A DNA stretch of 64,000 nt from Bradyrhizobiaceae bacterium (GCA_020544565.1 CP078014.1:1765874-1829873), one strand, 5' to 3'; numbered from the stretch's first letter, positions 37,817-47,838 are shown. Program-made: numbers and translations. The notes: a model not told the origin generated them from the sequence alone.

Positions 37817-39415
37817 ATGAGTGATTCCGCCGACAGGACTGAACTTCCCGCCGTGTCGGCGGAAAAGTCGTCGCGGAATCGGCGGGCGGCATCGCTGCGC
37901 GTGCGCGAGGCGCGCGACCGCCTCACCTCCACCAGCGGAACCCGGCCGGCCTTCGATCACGAACTGCTGCGGCAATACGCCCAGACCCGCATCTCGGCAT
38001 CGCTGGTGGTCGTGCTGCTGGTGGTGGCCACCGGCATCCTGTGCAGTTTCTGGATTCCGCCAGCCGCGGCCGCGATCTGGACCCTCGGCCTGCTCACGAT
38101 CCATGGCGTCGCCATCCGCTATTGCGCGAAATTCCTGGCGATCACGTCGTCCTCCCCGGCGATCACCCGCACCTGGCGCATCCGCTTCATCGCGCTCGAT
38201 CTGCTCTACGGGCTGGCATGGACGCTGGTGCTGATCCATCCCTCCGGCGTCGATGCCGTCGCCAATACGCTGATGCTGTTCATGATGCTGCTGGTGATCG
38301 CGGTCTCCAGCATGCTGGCGTCGAGCCTGCCGATCGCGGCCTTCGCCGCCACCGTGCCGGTGTCGGCCGCCATCGCCATGAACTTCATTCTGCGCGGCAC
38401 GTTCGACGACTATATCCTGGCCGCGCTCGCGATCACCGCAGAAGGCTATTTCGCCCTGCTCGCCCACCGCCTGCATTCCACCACCCTCGCCACGCTGGAG
38501 GCGCGCGCGGAGAAGGATGCGCTGATCGGCGAACTGGAGCAGGCCAAGGCGATCTCGGACGAGGCGCGGCACCGCGCCGAATCCGCAAACGTCTCGAAAT
38601 CGCGGTTCCTCGCACAGATGAGCCACGAGTTGCGCACGCCGCTGAACGCCATCCTCGGATTTTCCGAGGTGATGAAAAGCGAAGTGTTCGGCCCCCACGC
38701 GGTGGAGGTCTACAAGGAGTATTCCGCCGACATCCACAATTCCGGCGTTCACCTGCTCACCCTCATCAACGAAATCCTCGACCTGTCGCGCATCGAGGCG
38801 GGCCGCTACGAGCTGAACGAGGAGCCGATCGCGCTGGTTCATGTGGTGGCGGACTGCCATCATTTGCTCAAGCTGCGCGCCTCGAACCGCGGCATCACCA
38901 TCCACGAGGTGTTCGAGAAGGACATGCCGAAGCTGTGGGGTGACGAGCGCGCCACAAGGCAGATCGTTCTCAATCTGCTGTCGAACGCCATCAAGTTCAC
39001 CCCGCAGGGCGGCGAGATCTGGCTCAAGGTTGGCTGGACCGCATCCGGCGGCCAGTATCTCAGCGTCAAGGACACCGGTTCGGGTATCCCCGAAGAAGAA
39101 ATTCCGGTGGTGCTGGCCTCGTTCGGTCAGGGATCGAACTCGATCAAGTCGGCCGAACAGGGCGCGGGCCTCGGCCTGCCCATCGCCAAGAGCCTGATCG
39201 ACATGCACGGCGGCACCTTCACGCTCAAATCGAAGCTGCGCGTCGGCACCGAGGTCATCGTCACCTTCCCGCCCGAGCGGGTGATGGCGGCGCTGGCGCC
39301 GATGCGCGAAGAGGCGCCGCCGCTACAGCCGCGCTCGGCCACTGAGCGCAGGCGCACGCGCCATTCCGCGATCATGAGCGCCGGAACCGGATCCTCGAGC
39401 TTGCGTGAACGGTGA
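37817..39415 (+). CDS. DivJ/PleC-like membrane sensor histidine kinase
   Basis: A 532-residue kinase: a basic N-terminal tail, about six membrane helices (residues 60-215), a short coiled coil (about 220-260), HisKA with phosphoryl histidine H270 in FLAQMSHELRTPLNAILGFS, and HATPase with N box NLLSNAIKFTPQGG, G1 DTGSGIP and G2 GAGLGLPIAKSL. The H box and the multi-span, PAS-free N-terminus recall DivJ/PleC-type kinases that feed the DivK-CtrA pathway. A basic, Ser/Arg-rich tail closes it. No response regulator is adjacent. Two small genes follow closely on the same strand. Confidence 0.88.
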   Translation: MSDSADRTELPAVSAEKSSRNRRAASLRVREARDRLTSTSGTRPAFDHELLRQYAQTRISASLVVVLLVVATGILCSFWIPPAAAAIWTLGLLTIHGVAIRYCAKFLAITSSSPAITRTWRIRFIALDLLYGLAWTLVLIHPSGVDAVANTLMLFMMLLVIAVSSMLASSLPIAAFAATVPVSAAIAMNFILRGTFDDYILAALAITAEGYFALLAHRLHSTTLATLEARAEKDALIGELEQAKAISDEARHRAESANVSKSRFLAQMSHELRTPLNAILGFSEVMKSEVFGPHAVEVYKEYSADIHNSGVHLLTLINEILDLSRIEAGRYELNEEPIALVHVVADCHHLLKLRASNRGITIHEVFEKDMPKLWGDERATRQIVLNLLSNAIKFTPQGGEIWLKVGWTASGGQYLSVKDTGSGIPEEEIPVVLASFGQGSNSIKSAEQGAGLGLPIAKSLIDMHGGTFTLKSKLRVGTEVIVTFPPERVMAALAPMREEAPPLQPRSATERRRTRHSAIMSAGTGSSSLRER

Positions 39416-39436
39416 AAATGTCCATCACTCCCAGCC

Positions 39437-39667
39437 ATGGCCCAGGAAACGACTCCGAAACCGGACACGCCGTGCATCGCGGTCTGCGTCATCGATCCGA
39501 CGACCGGGCTCTGTCTGGGCTGCGGGCGGACGCTTGCGGAAATCGCGCGCTGGCACGCGATGGAGCGCAGCGAGCGGCTGTCGGTGATGGCCACGCTGCC
39601 GCAACGCATGACGGACGCGGGGCTGCCGCTTCCTGCCCCGCGGAAACGGCGCGACAGCGGGACCTGA
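39437..39667 (+). CDS. DUF1289 Cys-rich protein
   Basis: A 76-residue protein with the DUF1289 signature: four cysteines C13, C17, C26 and C29 in CIAVCVIDPTTGLCLGCGRT, then EIARW. The arrangement suggests a small metal- or cluster-binding knuckle. It begins 21 bases after the kinase stop. Function unknown. Confidence 0.88.
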   Translation: MAQETTPKPDTPCIAVCVIDPTTGLCLGCGRTLAEIARWHAMERSERLSVMATLPQRMTDAGLPLPAPRKRRDSGT

Positions 39668-39698
39668 CGCGCATGGCGTCGGCACGGCGGAGCGCGGC

Positions 39699-40229
39699 AT
39701 GATGCGCACGCTGTTCCTCATCGCCATGATCCTCGCCTCTGTCGGCGGCCTGCTGTCGATCTCCAATCCCGTCGCCTTCGCCAGCATGAAGGGCGCGATC
39801 ATCCGCGCCACCGACCGCACGCTCGGCTCTCCGCCGCGGCATGCCGCGCCGGTTCGCGCGGTGGAGATTCCGCGCGGCGATTCCGGGGAGTTTCGCCTCA
39901 AGGCGAAGATCAACGGCGTCAGCGCGCCGATGGTGATCGACACCGGCGCAACCTCGGTGGTGCTGACCTATGAGACCGCCAAGGCGGCGGGCCTGCCGCT
40001 GGAACTGCTCGATTACAGCGTCGAGGTCGAAACCGCCAGCGGCCACATGCGCGCCGCGCGCCTGACCCTCGACCGCCTCGCCGTCGGCAAGCTGGTGGAG
40101 CGCTCGGTGCCAGCGCTGGTGGTGCCGCGCGGCCAGATGAAATCCAACCTGCTCGGCATGAGCTTCCTCAACCGGCTGGAAAGCTGGGAGGTGAGCGCCG
40201 ACAAGCTCAAGCTGCGCGGCTATCCGTAA
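39699..40229 (+). CDS. Retropepsin-like aspartic protease (TIGR02281 family), membrane-anchored
   Basis: A 176-residue protein with one N-terminal membrane helix (residues 4-28) and a clan AA protease domain: the catalytic motif is VIDTGATSVVLT with D81, and GMSFLNRL marks the C-terminal hydrophobic flap. A single catalytic half means it acts as a homodimer. Two tandem ATGs (39699 and 39702) are equivalent. It is 31 bases downstream of the DUF1289 gene. Bacterial members of this group are little characterised; periplasmic processing is likely. Confidence 0.87.
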   Translation: MMRTLFLIAMILASVGGLLSISNPVAFASMKGAIIRATDRTLGSPPRHAAPVRAVEIPRGDSGEFRLKAKINGVSAPMVIDTGATSVVLTYETAKAAGLPLELLDYSVEVETASGHMRAARLTLDRLAVGKLVERSVPALVVPRGQMKSNLLGMSFLNRLESWEVSADKLKLRGYP

Positions 40230-40232
40230 GAA

Positions 40233-41255
40233 TTACGCAGCCATCGACTCCGCGGCACGGACATCGACCAGATCGAGCGCCGCCCGCAGCGACGCCACGC
40301 CGGCCCCGGCAGGAGTGCACTGCTCCGCAAGATGACGGCGGAACGCGCGCGCGCCGGGCACACCGTGAAACGCGCCGACCAGATGCCGCGTGATCGCGTG
40401 CAGCCGGGTGCCGGCGGCGAGTTCGCGCTCGATATAGGGCATCAGCGCTTCGATGGCCGCGTGCATGGTGGCATGCGGCGCAGCCTCGCCGAACAATTCG
40501 GGGTCTACGCTCAAGAGCCGCCACGGCTCCTGATAGGCGGCGCGGCCGAGCATCACGCCATCGACATGAGCGAGATGCGCCTTCGCGTCGGCAATGGTGG
40601 CGACGCCGCCATTGATGACGATCGGCACATGCGGCCACGCCGCCTTGAGGCGATAGACGCGATCGTAATCGAGCGGCGGGATATCGCGGTTCTCCTTCGG
40701 CGACAGTCCGTTCAGCCACGCCTTGCGGGCGTGCACCACCAGCGCGTCGGCTCCGGCCGCGATCACCGCGCGACTGAGCGTATCGAGCGCCACTTCGGGG
40801 TCCTGATCATCGATGCCGATGCGGCACTTCACCGTGACCGGAATGGCGACCGCCTGTTTCATCGCGGCGACGCAGTCCGCCACCAGTTGCGGCTCCGCCA
40901 TCAGGCACGCGCCGAAGCGGCCGTCCTTGACGCGATCCGACGGGCAGCCGACGTTGAGATTGATCTCGTCGTAGCCGAAGTCCTCGCCGATGCGCGCGCT
41001 CGCCGCCAGATCGCGCGGGTCGGAGCCGCCGAGCTGCAACGCCACCGGATGTTCGCTCGCGTCGAAGCCGAGCAGCCGCTTGCGGTCGCCGTGGATCACC
41101 GCGCCGGTGGTCACCATCTCGGTATACAGCCGGGCGCGGCGCGACAGCAGACGATGGAACACGCGGCAATGCCGGTCGGTCCAATCCATCATCGGCGCAA
41201 CACTAAATCTCAAATTGCCGGAATTGGGCGACTTGTCCTGATTCACCTGCGGCAT
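40233..41255 (-). CDS. dusA: tRNA-dihydrouridine(20/20a) synthase
   Basis: A 340-residue FMN enzyme that reduces uridine 20/20a in the tRNA D-loop. It opens SVAPMMDWTDRHCR and has the catalytic cysteine C104 in NLNVGCPSDRVKDGRFGACL, then INGGVATI and VMLGRAAYQEPW for flavin phosphate binding. DHxxR/DWTDRHCR and SDRVKDG are DusA-type rather than DusB/C. The start at 41255 (MPQVNQDK) was preferred to one 72 bases upstream. Convergent with the protease gene, 3 bases apart at the stops. Confidence 0.95.
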   Translation of the reverse strand: MPQVNQDKSPNSGNLRFSVAPMMDWTDRHCRVFHRLLSRRARLYTEMVTTGAVIHGDRKRLLGFDASEHPVALQLGGSDPRDLAASARIGEDFGYDEINLNVGCPSDRVKDGRFGACLMAEPQLVADCVAAMKQAVAIPVTVKCRIGIDDQDPEVALDTLSRAVIAAGADALVVHARKAWLNGLSPKENRDIPPLDYDRVYRLKAAWPHVPIVINGGVATIADAKAHLAHVDGVMLGRAAYQEPWRLLSVDPELFGEAAPHATMHAAIEALMPYIERELAAGTRLHAITRHLVGAFHGVPGARAFRRHLAEQCTPAGAGVASLRAALDLVDVRAAESMAA

Positions 41256-41547
41256 TGCAGATTCCAGCCATCGATTGTTCGATCCATGACCTTTCCTATA
41301 CAGATCATTTGGCGTGCGCTCGACCATTTCCCGCCGAGGTCGCCCTCGCCCCCGGACCGTTCACAGCGGGCGATCCAGCGCACTCTGGCGGAACCACAGC
41401 GCAACGGCAGTCCGCCCGCTCGGCCGGCCTTGACTTTGGCGACGCCTGGACCAGATTGGCAGGTCACGACGTTCCTGGAGCGCACGCCGACGGCGACGAA
41501 ACCATCGGGTTGTTGCAGGTTATCCAGCCAAACGGGTGACGCGGCAC

Positions 41548-43869
41548 ATGCTTCCGAAACCTCAGGATCCCATTGTTGTCACGCATTGGGGCACTTACAG
41601 GGCCGTTGTCCGCGCGGGAAAACCGGAGCGGCTGGTGCCGCTCGCCAGCGATCCGGATCCTTCCCCCATCGCCCAGGGGATGATCGATGCGCTGGACAAT
41701 TCGGCCCGCATCCTTCGCCCCGCAGTACGCAAGTCGTTTCTGGTGCATGGGCCTGCCGCCGGAGGGTCCGGCCGCGGCAAGGACCCGTTCGTCGAGGTTT
41801 CCTGGCGTGAAGCGCTGGATCTTGCCGCGCGGGAGCTCGAGCGCATCCGCACCAATTACGGCGCCGGCGCCATCTACGGCGGCTCATATGGCTGGGGCAG
41901 CGCGGGCCGTTTCCATCACGCACAAAGCCAGATCCACCGTTTCCTGAATGTGACCGGCGGCTATACGCGCTCGATCCAGAACTACAGCTTCGCGGCGGCG
42001 GACATCATCCTTCCCCATGTAGTGGGCGACAGCAAAGGCGTCGGTTTTCATCACACGACCTGGCAGGATATTGTCGCCCACACGAAAATGCTCGTGATAT
42101 TCGGCGGATTGCCGAGCAAGAATGCGCAGGTGAACTCCGGCGGCATCCATCGCCATATCCTGCGTGAGGCCCTGGCAAATATCCGCGCCAACGGGGCCGA
42201 GCTGGTTTCAATATCGCCTCTGCGCGACGACGTGGACAGCGACCTGCAAGGCGCGTGGCTCCCGATCAGGCCCACCACCGACGTGGCCATGATGCTCGGC
42301 ATCGCCTTTGTGCTGGCAAGCGAGGGCTTGCACGATCGATCCTTCCTCAACCGCTATACATCAGGCTACGACAGGTTCGAGGCCTATCTGCTGGGCAGGA
42401 CCGATGGTACGCCAAAGACGCCCGAATGGGCCGAGGCCATTTGTCAGGTTCCCGCCGAGTCCATCCGCGGTCTGGCGAGGCGCATGGCCAGAACCCGCAC
42501 CATGATCATGATGAGCTGGGCCTTGCAGCGCGCCGATCATGGCGAGCAGCCGTACTGGATGGCGATCACGCTCGCCGCCATGCTCGGACAGATCGGCCTT
42601 CCGGGAGGCGGTTACGGTTTCGGCTACGGATCGGTCAACAGCATCGGAAACCCGGCCATGGATTTTTCCTGGCCGTCGCTGCCCCAGGGCGAGAACACGA
42701 TCAGCGATTTCATTCCGGTCGCCCGCGTCGCCGATATGCTGCTGAACCCCGGCGGCCGCTACGACTTCAATGGAGAGCGCCGCACCTATCCGGATATCAG
42801 GCTCGTCTACTGGGCCGGCGGCAATCCGTTCCATCATCACCAGGACATCAATCGGCTGCGGCTCGCATGGCAGCGGCCGGAAGCCGTGATCGTCCATGAA
42901 TCCTGGTGGAATGCAACGGCACGGCATGCCGACATTGTCTTCCCTATCGCCACGACGCTCGAACGCAACGATATCGGATGCTCGGGGCGTGACAATTTCA
43001 TCGCCCCCTCCCACAAACTGACGGACCCCGCCGGCGAGGCGCGAAACGATTACGACGTCTTCACGGAACTTGCGCGCCGGGCGGGCGCGGAAGACGCCTT
43101 CACCGAGGGCCGGGACGAAGAAGGCTGGCTGCGCCACCTCTATGATCAGGTCTGCGAGCAGACCGCGCGCCTCGGGCACAACATGCCGGACTTCGATACG
43201 TTCTGGCGCGGCGGCCTGATCACCATACGGGAATCCGCCAGGCAGCCCCGCCTGCTCGAAGACTTCCGGCGCGATCCGCAGGCTCACCCGCTCAAGACGC
43301 CGTCCGGCAAGATCGAAATCCATTCGCCCAGGATCGAGACCTTTGCCTATGACGATTGTCCGGGGCATCCCACCTGGCTGGAGCCCTACGAATGGCTCGG
43401 CTCTCCGCTGGCCAGGCAATACCCCCTGCATCTCGTTTCGAACCAGCCCAAGACCCGGCTTCACAGCCAGTACGATTCAGGCAGCCACTCACGCGCCAGC
43501 AAGATTCACGGCCGGGAAGCCATGCGCATGCATCCGAGCGACGCCAAAGCACGCGGCATTTCGGATGGCGACATCGTGCGGGTCTTCAACGATCGCGGCG
43601 AATGTCTGGCGGGGATCATCCTGTCGGAGGAATTGCTGCCGGGCGTGATCCAGCTTCCCACCGGGGCGTGGTACGATCCCGCCGATCCTGCGAATGAAGG
43701 CTCGCTTGAAAAGCACGGCAATCCGAACGTGCTGACGCGGGACAAGGGCACGTCGCGGCTGGGACAGGGACCGAGCGCGCATTCGTGCCTTGTCGAGGTT
43801 GAGCGCTTCACCGGAACGGTCGCCGCCGTAACGGCCTTCGATCGCCCCGCCATGGCGGCGGCGGAGTGA
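41548..43869 (+). CDS. Molybdopterin oxidoreductase, biotin/TMAO/DMSO sulfoxide reductase type
   Basis: A 773-residue bis-MGD enzyme of the DMSO reductase family. The molybdenum ligand is serine S113 in YGGSYGWGSAGRFHHAQ, the signature of the BisC/TorA/DorA group. There is no N-terminal Cys cluster and no Tat or Sec signal, so it is a soluble cytoplasmic protein like BisC. The C-terminal domain (from about residue 620) has the dinucleotide-binding block LHLVSNQPKTRLHSQYDSG. Likely reduces biotin sulfoxide or methionine sulfoxide. A GTG at 41536 could start it four residues earlier. No dedicated chaperone or electron donor gene is adjacent; the 292-base gap before it shows nothing else. Confidence 0.88.
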   Translation: MLPKPQDPIVVTHWGTYRAVVRAGKPERLVPLASDPDPSPIAQGMIDALDNSARILRPAVRKSFLVHGPAAGGSGRGKDPFVEVSWREALDLAARELERIRTNYGAGAIYGGSYGWGSAGRFHHAQSQIHRFLNVTGGYTRSIQNYSFAAADIILPHVVGDSKGVGFHHTTWQDIVAHTKMLVIFGGLPSKNAQVNSGGIHRHILREALANIRANGAELVSISPLRDDVDSDLQGAWLPIRPTTDVAMMLGIAFVLASEGLHDRSFLNRYTSGYDRFEAYLLGRTDGTPKTPEWAEAICQVPAESIRGLARRMARTRTMIMMSWALQRADHGEQPYWMAITLAAMLGQIGLPGGGYGFGYGSVNSIGNPAMDFSWPSLPQGENTISDFIPVARVADMLLNPGGRYDFNGERRTYPDIRLVYWAGGNPFHHHQDINRLRLAWQRPEAVIVHESWWNATARHADIVFPIATTLERNDIGCSGRDNFIAPSHKLTDPAGEARNDYDVFTELARRAGAEDAFTEGRDEEGWLRHLYDQVCEQTARLGHNMPDFDTFWRGGLITIRESARQPRLLEDFRRDPQAHPLKTPSGKIEIHSPRIETFAYDDCPGHPTWLEPYEWLGSPLARQYPLHLVSNQPKTRLHSQYDSGSHSRASKIHGREAMRMHPSDAKARGISDGDIVRVFNDRGECLAGIILSEELLPGVIQLPTGAWYDPADPANEGSLEKHGNPNVLTRDKGTSRLGQGPSAHSCLVEVERFTGTVAAVTAFDRPAMAAAE

Positions 43870-43894
43870 AGGCGCGCCGGGGCCGGACCGCCGA

Positions 43895-44779
43895 TCACCC
43901 CATCCGTTCGCTGGAATAGGAGCCGGGCGACGCCGGGAAAACCACGGTCTTGCCGCCGTTGAGGAAGATCCGGTGATTGGCATGGCCATGCACCGCGCGC
44001 GCCAGCACCTGTGCCTCGGCATCGCGCCCTAGGGAGACGTAATCCTCCGCCGACTGCGCATGGGTGACGCGCACGATGTCCTGCTCGATGATCGGGCCCT
44101 CGTCGAGATCCGCCGTGACGTAATGCGCCGTCGCCCCGATCAGCTTGACGCCTCGCTCGTAGGCTTGCTTGTAGGGGTTCGCGCCCTTGAAGGACGGCAG
44201 GAAAGAGTGGTGGATGTTGATGATCCGGCCGGACATCTTGCGGCACATGTCATCCGACAGCACCTGCATGTAGCGGGCCAGCACGACGAGTTCGGCCCCG
44301 GTCTCCTCGATGACGCGCATCTGCGCGGCTTCCGCGTCCTTCTTGGTGTCCTTCGTGACATTGATGCGATGGAACGGAATGTCGTGGTTCACCACCACCT
44401 TCTGGTATTCCATGTGGTTGGAGATCACGGCCACGATATCGACCGGAAGCGCGCCGATGCGCCAGCGATACAGAAGATCGTTGAGGCAGTGCCCGAAGCG
44501 GGACACCATGATCACGACCTTCATCTTCTTGCGCTCGTCGTGGAAGCGGAAAACCATGTCGAACGCCTTGGCTCTTTCCGCAAATCCCTGCGCGATCTCA
44601 TCGAAGGATTTGGTGCCTTCGCAGACGAAACTGACGCGCATGAAAAAGTTGCCGGTTTCCGGATCGTCGAACTGCACGCTGTCGGTGATGTTGCACAGAT
44701 TTTCCGCGAGGTATCCCGCCACGCCGGCGACGATGCCGCGTCGGGACCTGCAGGTAACGGTCAGGCAATATCTGTTCAT
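43895..44779 (-). CDS. purU: Formyltetrahydrofolate deformylase
   Basis: A 294-residue PurU: N-terminal ACT-type regulatory domain (residues 1-80, LTVTCRSRRGIVAGVAGYLA) and a formyltransferase-like catalytic domain with NIHHSFLPSFKGANPY, GATAHYVTADLDEGPIIEQD (catalytic His and Asp). It hydrolyses 10-formyl-THF to formate and THF. The start at 44779 (MNRYCLTV) has TGGAG seven bases upstream. Convergent with the molybdoenzyme gene, 25 bases between stops. Confidence 0.95.
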   Translation of the reverse strand: MNRYCLTVTCRSRRGIVAGVAGYLAENLCNITDSVQFDDPETGNFFMRVSFVCEGTKSFDEIAQGFAERAKAFDMVFRFHDERKKMKVVIMVSRFGHCLNDLLYRWRIGALPVDIVAVISNHMEYQKVVVNHDIPFHRINVTKDTKKDAEAAQMRVIEETGAELVVLARYMQVLSDDMCRKMSGRIINIHHSFLPSFKGANPYKQAYERGVKLIGATAHYVTADLDEGPIIEQDIVRVTHAQSAEDYVSLGRDAEAQVLARAVHGHANHRIFLNGGKTVVFPASPGSYSSERMG

Positions 44780-44970
44780 CAAAAGCTCCACTGGCGTGAG
44801 GTGCCCAAGCAGGACAGCGGTCGTTCAGACGCAAACCCCGACATCGCGAAAGCGGGAAGTTTTCGCGGCGTCACCATTAAACATGCTCGCGAGCGCCGTA
44901 AACCACGGAGCGACATGGCTGGTCTCCTCGATCGCGCAATGCTTTCCGGCACCGCCAGCCCCCGCCCGCC

Positions 44971-46350
44971 TCAACGCATCTTGAGGCGCAGGAAGCTCGT
45001 CACGCATCCGACCGCCGAGAACGCCGCGCCGAGGGCCAGCGCCAGCGTCGCCCCCTCCTGCCCCACGAGCGCGAAGCACAGCGCCGCCAGCGCCGCGCCG
45101 ATGGTCTGGCCGATCAGCCGCGCGGTCGCCACCATGCCGCTCGCCCCGCCGCTGCGCCCGGGCGGCGCGCTCGACATGATCGCCTTCATGTTGGGCGACT
45201 GGAAAAAGCCGAAGCCGCACCCGCAGATCGCCATCCGCCACGCGATATCGATCACTCCCGGCGCCGGCGGCAGCGTCGCCAGCAGCGCCATGCCGAGGCC
45301 GAGCATCAGCAGTCCCAATCCGCCGAGGAGCCCGGCTGGATGCCGGTCCGACATACGGCCGGCGATGGGCGCCATGATCGCCACCACCACCGACCACGGC
45401 ATCATCAGGAAGCCGGTCTCGACCGGGGATCGATGCAGAATGTCCTCGAAATAGAACGGCAGCGACACGAAGGCGAGTGCCTGCACCGCGAACGAGCACA
45501 GCGCGGTGGCCACCGACAGCGAAAACAGCGGCCTGCGGAACAGATCGACCGGCAGCATCGGCGCGGGATGGCCCACCTGCCGGCGCACCAGCAACGCCCC
45601 CAGAACCACCGCACCGACCAGCTCCGCGACCACGACGAGATGGGAGGTCTGGTGAGCGGCGCTGCCGATGCCGAGGATAAACAGGCACAGGCTGACCGAC
45701 GTCAGCAGCGCGCCGGGCGCGTCGAAGGCATGGCCGGCGCGCGGCGTCTGCGGCAGCGTCCTGAGGCCGACGACGAGCGCGGCGAGCCCGAACGGAATAT
45801 TGATTGCGAACAGCCACGGCCATGAGGCGACCGCGAGAATGCTCGACGCCACCGCCGGACCGACCGTGAAGGCAATGGCGACGACAAGCGCGTTGTTGCC
45901 GAACCCCCGCCCGTGAAGCCGGGACGGATAGACGAACCGGACCAGCGCCGTATTGACGCTCATCAGGGCCGACGCGCCGAGGCCCTGCAGCACGCGCGCG
46001 GCCAGCAGCGCCGGCAGCGACCACGCCAGCGCGCAGGCCAGCGACGCCAGCGTGAACAGCACCAGGCCGACCAGATAGACGCGCTGGTGGCCGACGATCT
46101 CCCCCAGCGCCGCCAGCGGCAGCAGCGTCGCCACCATCGCGATCTGATAGACGTTCACCACCCAGATCACATCGGCAGGCGTGGCGCGAAGGTCGGCGGC
46201 GATCGCCGGCAGGGCGACGTTGGCGATCGCGGTGTCGAGCGCCGCCATCGCCAGCGCGGTGAAAATCGCCAGCACCGCCCAGCCGCGCTGTGCGGGGGGA
46301 AGTCCGTCGGCCACGACAGCGGCGGCGGGTTTCGCCGGGAGTGCATCCAT
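44971..46350 (-). CDS. MFS drug/compound exporter, DHA2 (14-helix) family
   Basis: A 459-residue transporter with about 14 hydrophobic helices. The DHA2 motif C-like GPAVASSILAVASWPWLFAINIPFG and motif A region LGEIVGHQRVYLVGL place it among SmvA/QacA-type H+ antiporters for cationic or hydrophobic compounds. The start at 46350 (MDALPAKPAA) gives a short cytoplasmic tail; 30 residues upstream in frame look unconserved. The substrate is not predictable; no regulator gene lies beside it. Confidence 0.9.
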   Translation of the reverse strand: MDALPAKPAAAVVADGLPPAQRGWAVLAIFTALAMAALDTAIANVALPAIAADLRATPADVIWVVNVYQIAMVATLLPLAALGEIVGHQRVYLVGLVLFTLASLACALAWSLPALLAARVLQGLGASALMSVNTALVRFVYPSRLHGRGFGNNALVVAIAFTVGPAVASSILAVASWPWLFAINIPFGLAALVVGLRTLPQTPRAGHAFDAPGALLTSVSLCLFILGIGSAAHQTSHLVVVAELVGAVVLGALLVRRQVGHPAPMLPVDLFRRPLFSLSVATALCSFAVQALAFVSLPFYFEDILHRSPVETGFLMMPWSVVVAIMAPIAGRMSDRHPAGLLGGLGLLMLGLGMALLATLPPAPGVIDIAWRMAICGCGFGFFQSPNMKAIMSSAPPGRSGGASGMVATARLIGQTIGAALAALCFALVGQEGATLALALGAAFSAVGCVTSFLRLKMR

Positions 46351-46514
46351 CCTGAGACATGTCCTGAGCGCGGCGGAGCCGAAAAGGGGGCCAGCATATA
46401 GACCAGCAGCCTTCCCGCCGCACCGGCGGCGCTGCATGCGGCATATGCGCGGAAGCCCTTCGGGGCCGATCGGGGCTCACACGGCCTTGTGAAGACCCAC
46501 CCGCAACCGCCCCG

Positions 46515-47615
46515 TCATGGCGCACTCATGGGGTCGTCGCCGAGATAGCGCGTGCGCGCCTCACTCCAGGAATCCTTCTGGATGGCGTCGAGGATCGCAA
46601 TCGACAGCGGCTTGCGCAGCGGGCTGTCGGGCGGCAGCGCGAACGCGTAGTTCTGCGCCTCGATCGAGGTGTTCAGCAGCTTCAGCCGCGTCGAAAAGCC
46701 CTGCCGGATGGTCCACGCCAGCACCGGCTTGTCATAGACGAACGCCTCGATGCGCCCGGCGCGCAGGGCCTTCAGCCCGTCCATCACCGTATCGAAGCCT
46801 TGAAACGTCAACTTGCGCCGCAGCAGATCGCCCTCCGACGAGGTGCCCTTGACCGTGCCGACCCGCACCGTCGCCAGATCGGCGGTGCTGGTGATGGTCC
46901 CCTGGATCTGCGATGCGGTCAGCACCGAGGTCACGCCAGCGGTGAACACCGCGATGGTGATGACGGAGGTCACCAGCCAGATGATCGCCACCATCCGGCC
47001 GAGCACCGTCTGCGGCCCCTTCTCCGCCGACGAACGCTGGGTCATCGCCAGCGTGGACCACCACACGCTGGAGCTGATGCCCTTGGCGATGCCGCCGCCG
47101 AAATATTCGTTCTGCCGTCGCTCCAGCAGCCACACCAGAACGCCCGCCCCCAGCGTGAGGCCGATCAGGGCAAGAACGGCCTGAAGAAAATTGAACGACA
47201 TCAGCACGCGCCCGAGCGTGCTCCAGTTCATCGAACTCACGATCGGCACGGCGACGCCGGTGCCGGTCGAATAATAGGACTGGGTGAAATCGAGAATCTT
47301 CTCGCGCTCGCTGGTGATGGTGATGGCGCCGATGGCGACGTCGAGCCCGCTGGACGAGATCGCATCGATCATCTCCGGCATGGTCTTGAGTTCGACGAAC
47401 CGAAAGGTATGCCCGGTCGTCTTCGCGACCTGCCGCCACAGCTCGACGCTGAGGCCGGACCACGCGCCATCCGCCCCCTTGAACGCGAACGGCGGAACTT
47501 CCTTGATGCCGACGACCAGTTCGCGCGCCGGGGCGGCGAGGTCGGCCTGCTGGGCCTGCGCGAACGGCAGCATCGCCAACCAGAGCAACGCCAGACAGGC
47601 TATCCGCAGAACCAT
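46515..47615 (-). CDS. Ionotropic glutamate receptor-like channel with periplasmic amino-acid-binding domain
   Basis: A 366-residue protein with signal peptide (1-22), then S1-M1-pore-M2-S2 as in bacterial GluR0. S1 (about 31-128) has ITITSEREKILDFTQ with ligand-carboxylate R104; M1 is about 143-164; a pore-loop-like segment 179-200 opens ISSSVWWSTLAMTQ; M2 is about 208-232 and ends FTAGVTSVLT, at the place of the SYTANLAAF block; S2 (about 241-366) has AFVYDKPVLAW with amine-binding D295. The potassium filter TVGYG is absent, being replaced by TQRSSAEKG. No third helix follows S2, as in other bacterial members. The start at 47615 follows GGGAGAG. A substrate-binding protein with a channel insert is certain; ion selectivity is unknown. 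Confidence 0.85.
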   Translation of the reverse strand: MVLRIACLALLWLAMLPFAQAQQADLAAPARELVVGIKEVPPFAFKGADGAWSGLSVELWRQVAKTTGHTFRFVELKTMPEMIDAISSSGLDVAIGAITITSEREKILDFTQSYYSTGTGVAVPIVSSMNWSTLGRVLMSFNFLQAVLALIGLTLGAGVLVWLLERRQNEYFGGGIAKGISSSVWWSTLAMTQRSSAEKGPQTVLGRMVAIIWLVTSVITIAVFTAGVTSVLTASQIQGTITSTADLATVRVGTVKGTSSEGDLLRRKLTFQGFDTVMDGLKALRAGRIEAFVYDKPVLAWTIRQGFSTRLKLLNTSIEAQNYAFALPPDSPLRKPLSIAILDAIQKDSWSEARTRYLGDDPMSAP

Positions 47616-47838
47616 CGTCTCTCCCAGTCTCCGCCCGCGGGGGATCGGCGGTGCGATTCCAAATGATGCATGTGTGACGGTTTTTTCCAAGCCGGGGCGC
47701 CACATGAAGCCTCCCGGCCGCCGCAGCCGGCTCACAACCGGCCGGGCCGCCAGTTGCTAATAACACGCATTTCAAAGCGACGCTGCCGGATTGACGCTCC
47801 CCGGCAGGCCGTGACAAGACCGCATCGACGGAGAAGCC

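Noticed and set aside
41255..41539. Short plus-strand open frame just before the molybdoenzyme
   Set aside because: No ribosome site, no signature and a composition like a chance frame; the stretch is better treated as the promoter region.
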